DNA of 64,000 bases from Marthasterias glacialis (lineage: Eukaryota; Echinodermata; Asteroidea; Forcipulatida; Asteriidae). Position numbers and translations under genes: made by a program. A model generated the notes under the pieces. That model was not told where the DNA came from. It ran no database searches and saw only the letters and a program-made list of their open reading frames with translations. This document shows, piece after piece, positions 1 through 13,108 of the stretch (position 1 is the first letter of the stretch; every line of letters begins with the position of its first letter). The DNA lies in NCBI GenBank assembly GCA_911728455.2, contig OU452231.1, positions 11,528,078 through 11,592,077 of the forward strand, given 5' to 3'.

Positions 1-1018
1 AGGATGCCAGGGACAGCGGGGTGAGGACACCCCGAGGATGTCCAGTGCATACGGCCATGCTGTGTGTACGTCAACAATAGCCAAGGCCGGTACGTGTGTG
101 CTGGACCGAAGCCAGCAAAAAAAACCAGCCGAAATAAGAAGTCGCCAGAGCCACGGCCAATAACTCCAGAAATAATAGGGCTAGAGAGAAATTTCTTGTT
201 CCTGCAGGTAGCTGCCATAGTCCTGCATCCACAAATCTGGTTTTCCACGCCAGCCAGGGCCATCTTCCGCCTTGAAAATACCAGGGAGCGGGGCTGCTCC
301 GAATGCGCTTCAAACGCCTGTCTAATGGAACTTTTGTACACGAAGCTGTAACAGAGTGAAAACAAGACTTAGCAACGGCTCTATCTACCAAAGTATTGGC
401 GGGAAACTGACAAGTCTGACACAGTTGGAAAGCCCTGGTCATGGGCTTTCTGTAAATACCGGTCGTGGGGCTGAGGGGTAAACAGGGAGGATGCCAGGGA
501 CAGCGGAGTGAGGACACCCCGAGGATGTCCAGTGCATACGGCCATGCTGTGTGTACGTCAACAATAGCCACGGCCGGTACGTGTGTGCTGGACCGAAGCC
601 AGCAAAAAAAAAAACGCCGAAAAAAGAAGTCGCCAGAGCCACGGCCAATAACTCCAGAAATAATAGGGCTAGAGAGAAAATTATTGTACCTGCAGGTAGC
701 TGCCATAGTCCTGCATCCACAAATCTGGTTTTCCACGCCAGCCAGGGCCATCTTCCGCCTTTAAAATACCAGGGAGCGGGGCTGCTCCGAATGCGCTTCA
801 AACGCCTGTCTAATGGAACTTTTGTACACGAAGCTGTAACAGAGTGAAAACAAGACTTAGCAACGGCTCTATCTCCCAAAGTATTGGCGGGAAACTGACA
901 AGTCTGACACTGTTGGAAAGCCCTGGTCATGGGCTTTCCAAAAATACCGGTCTCGGGGCTGCGGGGTAAACAGGGAGGATGCCAGGGACAGCGGAGTGAG
1001 GACACCCCGAGGATGTCC
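1..1018 (+). repeat. Left edge of array: partial monomer plus two monomer starts
   Basis: This begins inside an A-type monomer, with a private GCGGGGTGAGG where most copies have GCGGAGTGAGG. It is followed by B-type monomers starting at 441 and 929. The 441 monomer carries CTGTAAATACCGGTCGTGG, shared with the monomers at 1902 and 5311, so it is a relative of a member of the neighbouring seven-monomer block. The array clearly extends beyond the left edge. Confidence 0.9.
913..941. repeat. Extended 11-bp perfect inverted repeat
   Basis: In the monomer starting at 929 the boundary dyad reads TTGGAAAGCCC (913-923), loop TGGTCAT, GGGCTTTCCAA (931-941). This is a perfect 11-bp stem, the strongest form of this element. 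The same CTTTCCAAAA variant occurs in the monomers starting at 12621, 21386, 50111, 52057, 54491, 56437, 57896 and 63735. Confidence 0.85.
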
Positions 1019-4000
1019 GGTGCATACGGCCATGCTGTGTGTACGTCAACAATAGCCACGGCCGGTACGTGTGTGCTGGACCGAAGCCAGCAAAAAAAAA
1101 CGCCGAAAAAAGAAGTCGCCAGAGCCACGGCCAATAACTCCAGAAATAATAGGGCTAGAGAGAAAATTCTTGTAACTGCAGGTAGCTGCCATAGTCTTGC
1201 ATCCAAAAATCTGGTTTTCCACGCCAGCCAGGGCCATCTTCCGCCTTGAAAATACCAGGGAGTGGGGCTGCTCCGAATGCGCTTCAAACGCCTGTCTAAT
1301 GGAACTTTTGTACACGAAGCTGTAACAGAGTGAAAACAAGACTTAGCAACGGCTCTATCTACCAAAGTATTGGCGGGAAACTGACAAGTCTGACACTGTT
1401 GGAAAGCCCTGGTCAGGGGCTTTCCGAAAATACCGGTCTTGGGGCAGCAGGGTAAACAGGGAGGATGACAGGGACAGCGGAGTGAGGACACCCCGATGAT
1501 GTCCAGTGCATACGGCCATGCTGTGTGTACGTCAACAATAGCCAAGGCCGGTACGTGTGTGCTGGACCGAAGCCAGCAAAAAAAAACAGCCGAAATAAGA
1601 AGTCGCCAGAGCCACGGCCAATAACTCCAGAAATAATGGGGCTAGAGAGAAATTTCTTGTACCTGCAGGTAGCTGCCATAGTCCTGCATCCAAAAATCTG
1701 GTTTTCCACGCCAGCCAGGGCCATCTTCCGCCTTGAAAACACCAGGGAGCGGGGCTGCTCCGAATGCGCTTCAAACGCCTGTCTAATGGAACTTTTGTAC
1801 ACGAAGCTGTAACAGAGTGAAAACAAGACTTAGCAACGGCTCTATCTCCCAAAGTATTGGCGGAAAACTGACAAGTCTGACACAGTTGGAAAGCCCTGGT
1901 CATGGGCTTTCTGTAAATACCGGTCGTGGGGCTGAGGGGTAAACAGGGAGGATGCCAGGGACAGCGGAGTGAGGACACCCCGAGGATGTCCAGTGCATAC
2001 GGCCATGCTGTGTGTACGTCAACAATAGCCACGGCCGGTACGTGTGTGCTGGACCGAAGCCAGCAAAAAAAAAAACGCCGAAAAAAGAAGTCGCCAGAGC
2101 CACGGCCAATAACTCCAGAAATAATAGGGCTAGAGAGAAAATTCTTGTAACTGCAGGTAGCTGCCATAGTCCTGCATCCAAAAATCTGGTTTTCCACGCC
2201 AGCCAGGGCCATCTTCCGCCTTTAAAATACCAGGGAGTGGGGCTGCTCCGAATGCGCTTCAAACGCCTGTCTAATGGAACTTTTGTACACGAAGCTGTAA
2301 CAGAGTGAAAACAAGACTTAGCAACGGCTCTATCTACCAAAGTATTGGCGGGAAACTGACAAGTCTGACACTGTTGGAAAGCCCTGGTCAGGGGCTTTCC
2401 GAAAATACCGGTCTTGGGGCTGCGGGGTAAACAGGGAGGATGACAGGGACAGCGGAGTGAGGACACCCCGAGGATGTCCAGTGCATACGGCCATGCTGTG
2501 TGTACGTCAACAATAGCCAAGGCCGGTACGTGTGTGCTGGACCGAAGCCAGCAAAAAAAACCAGCCGAAATAAGAAGTCGCCAGAGCCACGGCCAATAAC
2601 TCCAGAAATAATGGGGCTAGAGAGAAATTTCTTGTACCTGCAGGTAGCTGCCATAGTCCTGCATCCAAAAATCTGGTTTTCCACGCCAGCCAGGGCCATC
2701 TTCCGCCTTGAAAATACCAGGGAGCGGGGCTGCTCCGAATGCGCTTCAAACGCCTGTCTAAGGGAACTTTTGTACACGAAGCTGTAACAGAGTGAAAACA
2801 AGACTTAGCAACGGCTCTATCTCCCAAAGTATTGGCGGGAAACTGACAAGTCTGACACAGTTGGAAAGCCCTGGTCATGGGCTTTCTGAAAATACCGGTC
2901 TTGGGGCTGAGGGGTAAACAGGGAGGATGCCAGGGACAGCGGAGTGAGGACACCCCGAGGATGTCCAGTGCATACGGCCATGCTGTGTGTACGTCAACAA
3001 TAGCCACGGCCGGTACGTGTGTGCTGGACCGAAGCCAGCAAAAAAAAAACGCCGAAAAAAGAAGTCGCCAGAGCCACGGCCAATAACTCCAGAAATAATA
3101 GGGCTAGAGAGAAAATTCTTGTAACTGCAGGTAGCTGCCATAGTCCTGCATCCAAAAATCTGGTTTTCCACGCCAGCCAGGGCCATCTTCCGCCTTGAAA
3201 ATACCAGGGAGCGGGGCTGCTCCGAATGCGCTTCAAACGCCTGTCTAATGGAACTTTTGTACACGAAGCTGTAACAGAGTGAAAACAAGACTTAGCAACG
3301 GCTCTATCTACCAAAGTATTGGCGGGAAACTGACAAGTCTGACACTGTTGGAAAGCCCTGGTCATGGGCTTTCCGAAAATACCGGTCTCGGGGCTGCGGG
3401 GTAAACAGGGAGGATGACAGGGACAGCGGAGTGAGGACACCCCGATGATGTCCAGTGCATACGGCCATGCTGTGTGTACGTCAACAATAGCCAAGGCCGG
3501 TACGTGTGTGCTGGACCGAAGCCAGCAAAAAAAAACAGCCGAAATAAGAAGTCGCCAGAGCCACGGCCAATAACTCCAGAAATAATGGGGCTAGAGAGAA
3601 ATTTCTTGTACCTGCAGGTAGCTGCCATAGTCCTGCATCCAAAAATCTGGTTTTCCACGCCAGCCAGGGCCATCTTCCGCCTTGAAAACACCAGGGAGCG
3701 GGGCTGCTCCGAATGCGCTTCAAACGCCTGTCTAATGGAACTTTTGTACACGAAGCTGGACAGAGTGAAAACAAGACTTAGCAACGGCTCTATCTACCAA
3801 AGTATCTGCGGGAAACTGACAAGTCTGACACTGTTGGAAAGCCCTGGTCATGGGCTTTCCGAAAATACCGGTTTCGGGGCTGCGGGGTAAACAGGGAGGA
3901 TGCCAGGGACAGCGGAGTGAGGACACCCCGAGGATGTCCAGTGCATACGGCCATGCTGTGTGTACGTCAACAATAGCCAAGGCCGGTACGTGTGTGCTGG

Positions 4001-4426
4001 ACCGAAGCCAGCAAAAAAAACCAGCCGAAATAAGAAGTCGCCAGAGCCACGGCCAATAACTCCAGAAATAATGGGGCTAGAGAGAAATTTCTTGTACCTG
4101 CAGGTAGCTGCCATAGTCCTGCATCCAAAAATCTGGTTTTCCACGCCAGCCAGGGCCATCTTCCGCCTTGAAAATACCAGGGAGCGGGGCTGCTCCGAAT
4201 GCGCTTCAAACGCCTGTCTAATGGAACTTTTGTACACGAAGCTGTAACAGAGTGAAAACAAGACTTAGCAACGGCTCTATCTCCCAAAGTATTGGCGGGA
4301 AACTGACAAGTCTGACACAGTTGGAAAGCCCTGGTCATGGGCTTTCTGAAAATACCGGTCTTGGGGCTGAGGGGTAAACAGGGAGGATGCCAGGGACAGC
4401 GGAGTGAGGACACCCCGAGGATGTCC
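1019..4426 (+). repeat. Seven-monomer block, copy 1 (about 3408 bp)
   Basis: Phase starts inside are 1415, 1902, 2390, 2877, 3364, 3850 and 4337. The block is repeated immediately downstream at an offset of 3408-3410 bp. Shared private variants include ATGTCCGGTG (1019/4427), GGGGCAGCAGGG (about 1441/4850), CTGTAAATACCGGTCG (1911/5320) and AAGCTGGACAGAG versus AAGCTGGAACAGAG (3757/7166). The left boundary is set by the ATGTCCGGTG variant at 1019. Only two differences from copy 2 were noticed by eye: the one-base indel at about 3757 and ACCGG/ACTGG at about 3383/6792. Subfamily order alternates mostly A and B. Confidence 0.88.
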
Positions 4427-7400
4427 GGTGCATACGGCCATGCTGTGTGTACGTCAACAATAGCCACGGCCGGTACGTGTGTGCTGGACCGAAGCCAGCA
4501 AAAAAAAAACGCCGAAAAAAGAAGTCGCCAGAGCCACGGCCAATAACTCCAGAAATAATAGGGCTAGAGAGAAAATTCTTGTAACTGCAGGTAGCTGCCA
4601 TAGTCTTGCATCCAAAAATCTGGTTTTCCACGCCAGCCAGGGCCATCTTCCGCCTTGAAAATACCAGGGAGTGGGGCTGCTCCGAATGCGCTTCAAACGC
4701 CTGTCTAATGGAACTTTTGTACACGAAGCTGTAACAGAGTGAAAACAAGACTTAGCAACGGCTCTATCTACCAAAGTATTGGCGGGAAACTGACAAGTCT
4801 GACACTGTTGGAAAGCCCTGGTCAGGGGCTTTCCGAAAATACCGGTCTTGGGGCAGCAGGGTAAACAGGGAGGATGACAGGGACAGCGGAGTGAGGACAC
4901 CCCGATGATGTCCAGTGCATACGGCCATGCTGTGTGTACGTCAACAATAGCCAAGGCCGGTACGTGTGTGCTGGACCGAAGCCAGCAAAAAAAAACAGCC
5001 GAAATAAGAAGTCGCCAGAGCCACGGCCAATAACTCCAGAAATAATGGGGCTAGAGAGAAATTTCTTGTACCTGCAGGTAGCTGCCATAGTCCTGCATCC
5101 AAAAATCTGGTTTTCCACGCCAGCCAGGGCCATCTTCCGCCTTGAAAACACCAGGGAGCGGGGCTGCTCCGAATGCGCTTCAAACGCCTGTCTAATGGAA
5201 CTTTTGTACACGAAGCTGTAACAGAGTGAAAACAAGACTTAGCAACGGCTCTATCTCCCAAAGTATTGGCGGAAAACTGACAAGTCTGACACAGTTGGAA
5301 AGCCCTGGTCATGGGCTTTCTGTAAATACCGGTCGTGGGGCTGAGGGGTAAACAGGGAGGATGCCAGGGACAGCGGAGTGAGGACACCCCGAGGATGTCC
5401 AGTGCATACGGCCATGCTGTGTGTACGTCAACAATAGCCACGGCCGGTACGTGTGTGCTGGACCGAAGCCAGCAAAAAAAAAAACGCCGAAAAAAGAAGT
5501 CGCCAGAGCCACGGCCAATAACTCCAGAAATAATAGGGCTAGAGAGAAAATTCTTGTAACTGCAGGTAGCTGCCATAGTCCTGCATCCAAAAATCTGGTT
5601 TTCCACGCCAGCCAGGGCCATCTTCCGCCTTTAAAATACCAGGGAGTGGGGCTGCTCCGAATGCGCTTCAAACGCCTGTCTAATGGAACTTTTGTACACG
5701 AAGCTGTAACAGAGTGAAAACAAGACTTAGCAACGGCTCTATCTACCAAAGTATTGGCGGGAAACTGACAAGTCTGACACTGTTGGAAAGCCCTGGTCAG
5801 GGGCTTTCCGAAAATACCGGTCTTGGGGCTGCGGGGTAAACAGGGAGGATGACAGGGACAGCGGAGTGAGGACACCCCGAGGATGTCCAGTGCATACGGC
5901 CATGCTGTGTGTACGTCAACAATAGCCAAGGCCGGTACGTGTGTGCTGGACCGAAGCCAGCAAAAAAAACCAGCCGAAATAAGAAGTCGCCAGAGCCACG
6001 GCCAATAACTCCAGAAATAATGGGGCTAGAGAGAAATTTCTTGTACCTGCAGGTAGCTGCCATAGTCCTGCATCCAAAAATCTGGTTTTCCACGCCAGCC
6101 AGGGCCATCTTCCGCCTTGAAAATACCAGGGAGCGGGGCTGCTCCGAATGCGCTTCAAACGCCTGTCTAAGGGAACTTTTGTACACGAAGCTGTAACAGA
6201 GTGAAAACAAGACTTAGCAACGGCTCTATCTCCCAAAGTATTGGCGGGAAACTGACAAGTCTGACACAGTTGGAAAGCCCTGGTCATGGGCTTTCTGAAA
6301 ATACCGGTCTTGGGGCTGAGGGGTAAACAGGGAGGATGCCAGGGACAGCGGAGTGAGGACACCCCGAGGATGTCCAGTGCATACGGCCATGCTGTGTGTA
6401 CGTCAACAATAGCCACGGCCGGTACGTGTGTGCTGGACCGAAGCCAGCAAAAAAAAAACGCCGAAAAAAGAAGTCGCCAGAGCCACGGCCAATAACTCCA
6501 GAAATAATAGGGCTAGAGAGAAAATTCTTGTAACTGCAGGTAGCTGCCATAGTCCTGCATCCAAAAATCTGGTTTTCCACGCCAGCCAGGGCCATCTTCC
6601 GCCTTGAAAATACCAGGGAGCGGGGCTGCTCCGAATGCGCTTCAAACGCCTGTCTAATGGAACTTTTGTACACGAAGCTGTAACAGAGTGAAAACAAGAC
6701 TTAGCAACGGCTCTATCTACCAAAGTATTGGCGGGAAACTGACAAGTCTGACACTGTTGGAAAGCCCTGGTCATGGGCTTTCCGAAAATACTGGTCTCGG
6801 GGCTGCGGGGTAAACAGGGAGGATGACAGGGACAGCGGAGTGAGGACACCCCGATGATGTCCAGTGCATACGGCCATGCTGTGTGTACGTCAACAATAGC
6901 CAAGGCCGGTACGTGTGTGCTGGACCGAAGCCAGCAAAAAAAAACAGCCGAAATAAGAAGTCGCCAGAGCCACGGCCAATAACTCCAGAAATAATGGGGC
7001 TAGAGAGAAATTTCTTGTACCTGCAGGTAGCTGCCATAGTCCTGCATCCAAAAATCTGGTTTTCCACGCCAGCCAGGGCCATCTTCCGCCTTGAAAACAC
7101 CAGGGAGCGGGGCTGCTCCGAATGCGCTTCAAACGCCTGTCTAATGGAACTTTTGTACACGAAGCTGGAACAGAGTGAAAACAAGACTTAGCAACGGCTC
7201 TATCTACCAAAGTATCTGCGGGAAACTGACAAGTCTGACACTGTTGGAAAGCCCTGGTCATGGGCTTTCCGAAAATACCGGTTTCGGGGCTGCGGGGTAA
7301 ACAGGGAGGATGCCAGGGACAGCGGAGTGAGGACACCCCGAGGATGTCCAGTGCATACGGCCATGCTGTGTGTACGTCAACAATAGCCAAGGCCGGTACG

Positions 7401-7836
7401 TGTGTGCTGGACCGAAGCCAGCAAAAAAAACCAGCCGAAATAAGAAGTCGCCAGAGCCACGGCCAATAACTCCAGAAATAATGGGGCTAGAGAGAAATTT
7501 CTTGTACCTGCAGGTAGCTGCCATAGTCCTGCATCCAAAAATCTGGTTTTCCACGCCAGCCAGGGCCATCTTCCGCCTTGAAAATACCAGGGAGCGGGGC
7601 TGCTCCGAATGCGCTTCAAACGCCTGTCTAATGGAACTTTTGTACACGAAGCTGTAACAGAGTGAAAACAAGACTTAGCAACGGCTCTATCTCCCAAAGT
7701 ATTGGCGGGAAACTGACAAGTCTGACACAGTTGGAAAGCCCTGGTCATGGGCTTTCTGAAAATACCGGTCTTGGGGCTGAGGGGTAAACAGGGAGGATGC
7801 CAGGGACAGCGGAGTGAGGACACCCCGAGGATGTCC
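4427..7836 (+). repeat. Seven-monomer block, copy 2 (about 3410 bp)
   Basis: Phase starts are 4824, 5311, 5799, 6286, 6773, 7260 and 7747. It matches copy 1 monomer by monomer. Copy 2 ends in the monomer at 7747, which retains GGTCTTGGGGCTGAGGGG like 4337 but has ATGTCCAGTG instead of ATGTCCGGTG. The 4337 monomer is therefore a hybrid: its front equals the 7747 monomer and its remainder equals the 929 monomer. The exchange lies between about 4371 and 4426. Confidence 0.88.
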
Positions 7837-10800
7837 AGTGCATACGGCCATGCTGTGTGTACGTCAACAATAGCCAAGGCCGGTACGTGTGTGCTGGACC
7901 GAAGCCAGCAAAAAAAAAAACGCCGAAAAAAGAAGTCGCCAGAGCCACGGCCAATAACTCCAGAAATAATAGGGCTAGAGAGAAAATTCTTGTACCTGCA
8001 GGTAGCTGCCATAGTCCTGCATCCACAAATCTGGTTTTCCACGCCAGCCAGGGCCATCTTCCGCCTTTAAAATACCAGGGAGTGGGGATGCTCCGAATGC
8101 GCTTCAAACGCCTGTCTAATGAAACTTTTGTACACGAAGCTGTAACAGAGTGAAAACAAGACTTAGCAACGGCTCTATCTACCAAAGTATTGGCGGGAAA
8201 CTGACAAGTCTGACACTGTTGGAAAGCCCTGGTCATGGGCTTTCCGAAAATACCGGTCTCGGGGCTGCGGGGTAAACAGGGAGGATGCCAGGGACAGCGG
8301 AGTGAGGACACCCCGATGATGTCCAGTGCATACGGCCATGCTGTGTGTACGTCAACAATAGCCAAGGCCGGTACGTGTGTGCTGGACCGAAGCCAGCAAA
8401 AAAAACCAGCCGAAATAAGAAGTCGCCAGAGCCACGGCCAATAACTCCAGAAATAATGGGGCTAGAGAGAAATTTCTTGTACCTGCAGGTAGCTGCCATA
8501 GTCCTGCATCCAAAAATCTGGTTTTCCACGCCAGCCAGGGCCATCTTCCGCCTTGAAAACACCAGGGAGCGGGGCTGCTCCGAATGCGCTTCAAACGCCT
8601 GTCTAATGGAACTTTTGTACACGAAGCTGTAACAGAGTGAAAACAAGACTTAGCAACGGCTCTATCTACCAAAGTATTGGCGGGAAACTGACAAGTCTGA
8701 CACTGTTGGAAAGCCCTGGTCAGGGGCTTTCCGAAAATACCGGTCTTGGGGCTGCAGGGTAAACAGGGAGGATGACAGGGACAGCGGAGTGAGGACACCC
8801 CGATGATGTCCAGTGCATACGGCCATGCTGTGTGTACGTCAACAATAGCCAAGGCCGGTACGTGTGTGCTGGACCGAAGCCAGCAAAAAAAAAACAGCCG
8901 AAATAAGAAGTCGCCAGAGCCACGGCCAATAACTCCAGAAATAATGGGGCTAGAGAGAAATTTCTTGTACCTGCAGGTAGCTGCCATAGTCCTGCATCCA
9001 AAAATCTGGTTTTCCACGCCAGCCAGGGCCATCTTCCGCCTTGAAAACACCAGGGAGCGGGGCTGCTCCGAATGCGCTTCAAACGCCCGTCTAATGGAAC
9101 TTTTGTACACGAAGCTGTAACAGAGTGAAAACAAGACTTAGCAACGGCTCTATCTCCCAAAGTATTGGCGGGAAACTGACAAGTCTGACACAGTTGGAAA
9201 GCCCTGGTCATGGGCTTTCTGAAAATACCGGTCGTGGGGCTGAGGGGTAAACAGGGAGGATGCCAGGGATAGCGGAGTGAGGACACCCCGAGGATGTCCA
9301 GTGCATACGGCCATGCTGTGTGTACGTCAACAATAGCCACGGCCGGTACGTGTGTGCTGGACCGAAGCCAGCAAAAAAAAAAACGCCGAAAAAAGAAGTC
9401 GCCAGAGCCACGGCCAATAACTCCAGAAATAATAGGGCTAGAGAGAAAATTCTTGTAACTGCAGGTAGCTGCCATAGTCCTGCATCCACAAATCTGGTTT
9501 TCCACGCCAGCCAGGGCCATCTTCCGCCTTTAAAATACCAGGGAGTGGGGCTGCTCCGAATGCGCTTCAAACGCCTGTCTAATGGAACTTTTGTACACGA
9601 AGCTGTAACAGAGTGAAAACAAGACTTAGCAACGGCTCTATCTACCAAAGTATTGGCGGGAAACTGACAAGTCTGACACTGTTGGGAAGCCCTGGTCAGG
9701 GGCTTTCCAAAAATACCGGTCTTGGGGCTGCGGGATAAACAGGGAGGATGACAGGGACAGCGGAGTGAGGACACCCCGATGATGTCCAGTGCATACGGCC
9801 ATGCTGTGTGTACGTCAACAATAGCCAAGGCCGGTACGTGTGTGTTGGACCGAAGCCAGCAAAAAAAAACAGCCGAAATAAGAAGTCGCCAGAGCCACGG
9901 CCAATAACTACAGAAATAATGGGGCTAGAGAGAAATTTCTTGTACCTGCAGGTAGCTGCCATAGTCCTGCATCCAAAAATCTGGTTTTCCACGCCAGCCA
10001 GGGCCATCTTCCGCTTTGAAAATACCAGGGAGCGGGGCTGCTCCGAATGTGCTTCAAACGCCTGTCTAATGGAACTTTTGTACACGAAGCTGTAACAGAG
10101 TGAAAACAAGACTTAGCAACGGCTCTATCTCCCAAAGTATTGGCGGGAAACTGACAAGTCTGACACAGTTGGAAAGCCCTGGTCATGGGCTTTCTGAAAA
10201 TACCGGTTTCGGGGCTGAGGGGTAAACAGGGAGGATGCCAGGGACAGCGGAGTGAGGACACCCCGAGGATGTCCAGTGCATACGGCCATGCTGTGTGTAC
10301 GTCAACAATAGCCACGGCCGGTACGTGTGTGCTGGACCGAAGCCAGCAAAAAAAAAAACGCCGAAAAAAGAAGTCGCCAGAGCCACGGCCAATAACTCCA
10401 GAAATAATAGGGCTAGAGAGAAGATTCTTGTACCTGCAGGTAGCTGCCATAGTCCTGCATCCAAAAATCTGGTTTTCCACGCCAGCCAGGGACATCTTCC
10501 GCCTTTAAAATACCAGGGAGTGGGGCTGCTCCGAATGCGCTTCAAACGCCTGTCTAATGAAACTTTTGTACCCGAAGCTGTAACAGAGTGAAAACAAGAC
10601 TTAGCAACGGCTCTATCTACCAAAGTATTGGCGGGAAACTGACAAGTCTGACACTGTTGGAAAGCCCTGGTCATGGGCTTTCCGAAAATACCGGTCTCGG
10701 GGCTGCGGGGTAAACAGGGAGGATGCCAGGGACAGCGGAGTGAGGACACCCCGATGATGTCCAGTGCATACGGCCATGCTGTGTGTACGTCAACAATAGC

Positions 10801-13108
10801 CAAGGCCGGTACGTGTGTGCTGGACCGAAGCCAGCAAAAAAAACCAGCCGAAATAAGAAGTCGCCAGAGCCACGGCCAATAACTCCAGAAATAATGGGGC
10901 TAGAGAAAAATTTATTGTACCTGCAGGTAGCTGCCATAGTCCTGCATCCAAAAATCTGGTTTTCCACGCCAGCCAGGGCCATCTTCCGCCTTGAAAACAC
11001 CAGGGAGCGGGGCTGCTCCGAATGCGCTTCAAACGCCTGTCTAATGGAACTTTTGTACACGAAGCTGTAACAGAGTGAAAACAAGACTTAGCAACGGCTC
11101 TATCTCCCAAAGTATTGGCGGGAAACTGACAAGTCTGACACTGTTGGAAAGCCCTGGTCATGGGCTTTCCGAAAATACCGGTTTCGGGGCTGAGGGGTAA
11201 ACAGGGAGGATGCCAGGGACAGCGGAGTGAGGACACCCCGAGGATGTCCAGTGCATACGGCCATGCTGTGTGTACGTCAACAATAGCCAAGGCCGGTACG
11301 TGTGTGCTGGACCGAAGCCAGCAAAAAAAACCAGCCGAAATAAGAAGTCGCCAGAGCCACGGCCAATAACTCCAGAAATAATGGGGCTAGAGAGAAATTT
11401 CTTGTACCTGCAGGTAGCTGCCATAGTCCTGCATCCAAAAATCTGGTTTTCCAAGCCAGCCAGGGCCATCTTCCGCCTTGAAAATACCAGGGAGCGGGGC
11501 TGCTCCGAATGCGCTTCAAACGCCTGTCTAATGGAACTTTTGTACACGAAGCTGTAACAGAGTGAAAACAAGACTTAGCAACGGCTCTATCTCCCAAAGT
11601 ATTGGCGGGAAACTGACAAGTCTTACACAGTTGGAAAGCCCTGGTCATGGGCTTTCTGAAAATACCGGTCTTGGGGCTAAGGGGTAAACAGGGAGGATGC
11701 CAGGGACAGCGGAGTGAGGACACCCCGAGGATGTCCAGTGCATACGGCCATGCTGTGTGTACGTCAACAATAGCCACGGCCGGTACGTGTGTGCTGGACC
11801 GAAGCCAGCAAAAAAAAAAACGCCGAAAAAAAAGGCGCCAGAGCCACGGCCAATAACTCCAGAAATAATAGGGCTAGAGAGAAAATTCTTGTACCTGCAG
11901 GTAGCTGCCATAGTCCTGCATCCAAAAAACTGGTTTTCCACGCCAGCCAGGGCCATCTTCCGCCTTTAAAATACCAGGGAGTGGGGCTGCTCCCAATGCG
12001 CTTCAAACGCCTGTCTAATGAAACTTTTGTACACGAAGCTGTAACAGAGTGAAATCAAGACTTAGCAACGGCTCTATCTACCAAAGTATTGGCGGGAAAC
12101 TGACAAGTCTGACACTGTTGGAAAGCCCTGGTCATGGTCTTTCCGAAAATACCGGTCTCGGGGCTGCGGGGTAAACAGGGAGGATGCCAGGGACAGCGGA
12201 TTGAGGACACCCCGAGGATGTCCAGTGCATACGGCCATGCTGTGTGTACGTCAACAATAGCCAAGGCCGGTACGTGTGTGCTGGACCGAAGCCAGCAAAA
12301 AAAACCAGCCGAAATAAGAAGTCGCCAGAGCCACGGCCAATAACTCCAGAAATAATAGGGCTAGAGAGAAATTTCTTGTACCTGCAGGTAGCTGCCATAG
12401 TCCTGCATCCAAAAATCTGGTTTTCCACGCCAGCCAGGGCCATCTTCCGCCTTGAAAATACCAGGGAGCGGGGCTGCTCCGAATGCGCTTCAAACGCCTG
12501 TCTAATGGAACTTTTGTACACGAAGCTGTAACAGAGTGAAAACAAGACTTAGCAACGACTCTATCTCCCAAAGTATTGGCGGGAAACTGACAAGTCTGAC
12601 ACTGTTGGAAAGCCCTGGTCATGGGCTTTCCAAAAATACCGGTCTCGGGGCTGCGGGGTAAACAGGGAGGATGCCAGGGACAGCGGAGTGAGGACACCCC
12701 GAGGATGTCCAGTGCATACGGCCAAGCTGTGTGTACGTCAACAATAGCCAAGGCCGGTACGTTTTTTGCTGGACCGAAGCCAGCAAAAAAAAAACGCCGA
12801 AAAAAGAAGTCGCCAGAGCCACGGCCAATAACTCCAGAAATAATAGGGCTAGAGAGAAAATTCTTGTACCTGCAGGTAGCTGCCATAGTCCTGCATCCAA
12901 AAATCTGGTTTTCCACGCCAGCCAGGGCCATCTTCCGCCTTGAAAATACCAGGCAGTGGGGCTGCTCCGAATGCGCTTCAAACGCCTGTCTAATGGAACT
13001 TTTGTACACGAAGCTGTAACAGAGTGAAAACAAGACTTAGCAACGGCTCTATCTACCAAAGTATTGGCGGGAAACTGACAAGTCTGACACTGTTGGAAAG
13101 CCCTGGTC
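7837..13108 (+). repeat. A/B mixed segment without a clear recent block duplication
   Basis: Monomer starts are 8235, 8722, 9210, 9698, 10185, 10673, 11160, 11647, 12134 and 12621. The 8722, 9210, 9698 trio resembles 1415, 1902, 2390 in order and variants (AGGGGCTTTCC with GATGACAGGG; GGTCGTGG in the middle member), suggesting an older copy of the same higher-order arrangement about 15 monomers away. The 12621 monomer is odd: it starts with A-like CAAGGCCGG, has a T-expanded GTACGTTTTTTGCTGG and then B-type GCCGAAAAAAG. No gene or foreign insert is present. Confidence 0.85.

Noticed and set aside
64-351. Plus-strand open frames of 60-138 codons in nearly every monomer
   Set aside because: They repeat with the satellite period, overlap minus-strand frames, have no recognisable domain, and are truncated or shifted by A-run length changes.
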